Origin: an uncultured Rubrobacteraceae bacterium
GTDB lineage: Bacteria > Actinomycetota > Rubrobacteria > Rubrobacterales > Rubrobacteraceae
Assembly: GCA_902806065.1 (NCBI GenBank)
Contig: CADCVE010000057.1
Span: 1 to 34,230 of the forward strand
Length of the DNA stretch: 34,230 nt
Reading direction: 5' to 3'
The translations under genes and the position numbers were made by a program. Each line of letters opens with the position of its first letter. The stretch's first letter is position 1. Under the pieces are notes generated by a model. It ran no database searches and was not told the origin of the DNA. It was given only the letters and a program-made list of their open reading frames with translations. Positions 31,951 through 34,230 of the stretch are shown piece by piece.

Positions 31951-32761
31951 CGAGCGGCTACAGGCGGCGTTTACGCGGGGGCGAGTGGCGCTCGTGCCAT
32001 ACCTCACGGCTGGCTACCCGACGCTTGAGGGCGCTTACGCGGTGGGGGAGGCGTACATCGAGGCGGGGGCGGACGTGGTGGAGATCGGGGTGCCTTTCTC
32101 GGATCCACTGGCCGACGGACCCACGATCCAGGACACGACCACCCGGGCACTCGAGAATGGTGCGGATCTCGAATATTGTCTGGAGTTGGCGTCTTCGTTC
32201 GCGGATCGGGCGCCGGTGGTGTTTCTGGTCTACTACAACAACATCTTTGCTCGGGGGATAGAGAGGTTTCTCGACGAGGCGGCAGGGGTGGGAGTGACGG
32301 GGCTGGTGATACCGGACCTCCCCATTGACGAGGCCCTGGACTTCAGGGAGATGGCTGCCGATAGGGGGGTGGCGATCTGCCCGCTCGCCGCACCCACCAC
32401 GGACGACGAACGCCTGGATAAGATAGCCGAGGTCGCCTCGGGCTTTGTGTACTGCGTCTCGGTAGCGGGGGTTACAGGGGCGCGGGAGACCCTGCCGGCC
32501 GGGGCGATGGAGATTCTGCGGCGGGTGCGCGAGAAGGTCTCGGTACCGGTGGCGTTGGGGTTCGGTATCTCCACACCCGGGGCGGCGGTCGAGGCAGCAG
32601 GCGCCGGAGCGGATGGCGTCATCATCGGGAGCAAGCTGATGCAACTGGTCACCGAAGAGAGTCCCGAGGGTGCGGGCGCGTGGCTGCGCGAGGTGCGCGA
32701 GGCGCTGGACAGCGAAGCTCGGGATAGAGACGCTCGTGCCAGGGTGGGGAGCAAGAATTAG
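31940..32761 (+). CDS. trpA: Tryptophan synthase alpha chain TrpA
   Basis: About 273 residues, TIM barrel. [10 protein letters not shown], the catalytic Glu and Asp in [16 protein letters not shown], and the phosphate loop GFGIST are present. It cleaves indole glycerol phosphate and channels indole to TrpB. GTG 31940 gives the customary start [10 protein letters not shown] with GGAAG nine bases before; ATG 31913 would add nine residues. The end overlaps the accD start. Confidence 0.94.
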   Translation: MKGSERLQAAFTRGRVALVPYLTAGYPTLEGAYAVGEAYIEAGADVVEIGVPFSDPLADGPTIQDTTTRALENGADLEYCLELASSFADRAPVVFLVYYNNIFARGIERFLDEAAGVGVTGLVIPDLPIDEALDFREMAADRGVAICPLAAPTTDDERLDKIAEVASGFVYCVSVAGVTGARETLPAGAMEILRRVREKVSVPVALGFGISTPGAAVEAAGAGADGVIIGSKLMQLVTEESPEGAGAWLREVREALDSEARDRDARARVGSKN

Positions 32762-33599
32762 GAACTGGATCTACAAGCGGCGGGAGTATTCGCGGAGCAT
32801 TCCGGAGACGGAGAGTGGTCTCGCGTCGATAGACGGCGTCTTTACGAAGTGTGAGGGGTGTGGGCAGCCGATCTACGAGAAGGACCTCGAAGTCCGCTTC
32901 AACGTCTGCCCGCACTGCCAGTTCCACTACCCGCTCCCGGCCCCCAGGCGAGTCAGGCTTCTCGCTGATAGAGGCAGCTTCGAGGAGCGCGACGCCGGTA
33001 TGGTCGCGGGGGACCCTCTTGGCTTCGAGGATTACCAGGAGAAGCTAGATAAGGCGCGCAAGAAGACCGGACTCGATGATGCTGTGCTGAGCGGGACGGT
33101 GAGGATTGGGGGTTATCCGGTCGCTCTGGCGGCGATGGATTTCCGGTTTATCGGGGGGAGCATGGGAAGCGTCGTTGGAGAGCGGATCTCGCGTATCATC
33201 GAGCTCGCGTACGACGAGGAGCTGCCGCTTGTTATTGTCTCGTCCTCGGGGGGAGCGCGGATGTACGAGGGCATCTACTCTCTGATGCAGATGGCGAAGA
33301 CGAGCGTGGCCCTCTCGCGGTATATGACCGGTTCCCGGCCGTACGTCTCCGTTTTGACCGACCCTACCTTCGGAGGGGTAACGGCCTCTTTCGCGACCGC
33401 CGCGGATGTCGTCATCGCTGAGCCGGGGGCGAGAATAGGTTTCGCCGGGGCGAGGGTTATCGAGAGCACGACCAGGGAGCGGCTGCCGGAGGGCTTCCAG
33501 ACGGCCGAGTTCCAGAGAGAGCACGGTCTGGTGGACCGCATCGTCCACCGCCTGGAGTTGAAGAACGATCTGGAGAGATTTCTGGGGTTTCTGGTGTGA
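32736..33599 (+). CDS. accD: Acetyl-CoA carboxylase carboxyltransferase beta subunit AccD
   Basis: About 287 residues. N-terminal zinc finger with four cysteines (CEGCG and CPHC), then the crotonase-like carboxyltransferase domain with GGSMGSVVGERI, SSSGGARMYEGIYSLMQMAKT and DPTFGGVTASFA. With AccA it transfers carboxyl from biotin carboxyl carrier protein to acetyl-CoA, the first step of fatty acid synthesis. GTG 32736 is the likely start, overlapping trpA; earlier starts in the open frame (32670) are shadows. This two-gene AccD/AccA form differs from the single-chain actinobacterial AccD proteins of mycobacteria and streptomycetes. Confidence 0.92.
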   Translation: MPGWGARIRNWIYKRREYSRSIPETESGLASIDGVFTKCEGCGQPIYEKDLEVRFNVCPHCQFHYPLPAPRRVRLLADRGSFEERDAGMVAGDPLGFEDYQEKLDKARKKTGLDDAVLSGTVRIGGYPVALAAMDFRFIGGSMGSVVGERISRIIELAYDEELPLVIVSSSGGARMYEGIYSLMQMAKTSVALSRYMTGSRPYVSVLTDPTFGGVTASFATAADVVIAEPGARIGFAGARVIESTTRERLPEGFQTAEFQREHGLVDRIVHRLELKNDLERFLGFLV

Positions 33600-33609
33600 G
33601 GTGTTTTAC

Positions 33610-34230
33610 GTGAGTCTGGAGTTCGAGAAGCCGGTCAGGGAGTTGGAGGCGCGTATCGCCGAGCTGCACAGGCTCGCCGGTCCCAACGAGGAACTGCGCG
33701 TCGAGATCTCACGTCTCGAAGACGCCCTGGGCGCGGCCAAAAAGCGCATCTACTCCAACCTGACCCCTTACCAGCGGGTGCAGGTCGCCCGCCACCCCGA
33801 GCGCCCCAACTTCCGCGCCTACCGCGACGCCCTGACGGACGATTTCTACGAGCTGTCTGGCGACAGGCTCGGGGCGGACGACCCGGCCATACGCGGAGGG
33901 CTGGCGAAGATAGGGCCGCATCCGGTGGTGCTCCTGGGCCACGATAAGGGCGACGAGGTCAAGAGCCGCGTGAAGACTAACTTCGGAATGGCTCACCCGG
34001 AGGGTTACCGCAAGGCCGGCAGGCTATACGGGCTGGCCGAGAGGCTGGAGTTGCCCATCGTAGTTCTGGTGGATACGCCGGGGGCGGCTCCCGCACGTGG
34101 CGCCGAGGAGCGAGGGCAGGCCTGGGCGATCTCCGGTGACCTTATGGCGCTGGCCCGCGTGCCGGTGCCGGTCGTGGCCGTGGTCGTTGGGGAGGGTGGG
34201 TCAGGGGGAGCGCTCGCGATGTGCATGGCC
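33610..34230 (+). CDS. accA: Acetyl-CoA carboxylase carboxyltransferase alpha subunit AccA, 3' truncated by the window
   Basis: 207 codons are in the window and the frame is still open at its end. The start SLEFEKPVRELEARIAELH with its helical N-terminus, LTPYQRVQVARHPERP, VKTNFGMAHPEGYRKAGRL, and VDTPGAAPARGAEERGQ with EGGSGGALAM identify AccA. GTG 33610 is preferred: GAGGTG (33598-33603) stands before it; GTG 33601 is possible. It follows accD by ten bases; the two subunits form the carboxyltransferase complex. Confidence 0.94.
   Translation, partial: MSLEFEKPVRELEARIAELHRLAGPNEELRVEISRLEDALGAAKKRIYSNLTPYQRVQVARHPERPNFRAYRDALTDDFYELSGDRLGADDPAIRGGLAKIGPHPVVLLGHDKGDEVKSRVKTNFGMAHPEGYRKAGRLYGLAERLELPIVVLVDTPGAAPARGAEERGQAWAISGDLMALARVPVPVVAVVVGEGGSGGALAMCMA

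Noticed and set aside
1-34230. tRNA, rRNA, CRISPR arrays, insertion sequences, phage att sites
   Set aside because: None were seen on either strand on reading through; no transposase or integrase motif was found among the translations.

Overview
This looks like a chromosomal contig from a high-GC bacterium, most likely an actinomycete of the Rubrobacter type. The evidence for that is the high GC, the many GTG and TTG starts, several genes that seem to be read from leaderless mRNAs, and the gene content; the taxonomic call is an inference. Bases 1-18 are not biological: they match the 3' end of an Illumina adapter, so the contig edge is contaminated.

The backbone is primary metabolism. All tryptophan genes are on the + strand in the order trpE (after hisIE), trpG-trpD-trpC, trpF-trpB-trpA, followed by accD-accA. 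They form three separate clusters, split by about 20 kb (2.04-22.29 kb) and 5.5 kb (24.67-30.13 kb) of unrelated or accessory genes. TrpC and TrpF, and TrpG and TrpD, are separate proteins. trpG and trpF have their own apparent promoters.

The first insert (2.04-22.29 kb) holds, in order: a tiny glutaredoxin gene with an in-frame UGA in its active site (minus strand); plsY overlapping a fused fatty acyl-CoA reductase/HAD protein; a zinc alcohol dehydrogenase; a YiiM-like MOSC protein; a divergent LarA (lactate racemase-like) protein; a family-5 solute-binding protein with an in-frame UGA and no signal peptide; a GlcG/HbpS-like protein with a strong terminator; a decayed GlcG copy; an MFS transporter; a small membrane protein; a HAD phosphatase; a decayed FAD monooxygenase; a minus-strand operon of MFS transporter, GH31 glucosidase and alpha/beta hydrolase; a frameshifted MOSC gene coupled to a Gfo/Idh oxidoreductase; and an ornithine cyclodeaminase-like gene with a membrane protein. 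The second insert holds a hydrolase attached to trpC, a DUF2585 membrane protein, an unknown lower-GC gene, a MNT/HepT nucleotidyltransferase toxin-antitoxin patch with remnants, and a TlpA-like thioredoxin with CcdA.

The most striking result is two candidate selenoprotein genes that ordinary gene calling would miss or split: the glutaredoxin (2044-2280, minus, U-x-x-C active site) and the solute-binding protein (9029-10654, UGA at codon 168). Each UGA is followed at the right distance by a hairpin whose short apical loop begins with G-U, as expected of a bacterial SECIS element. The second lies in a LarA-like / SBP / GlcG-like locus that could be an undescribed system. A third in-frame UGA (28508, HepT remnant) stands where Trp is expected and has no such hairpin; I read it as a pseudogene and it serves as a contrast. 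No tRNA, rRNA, CRISPR array, transposase or att site was seen.
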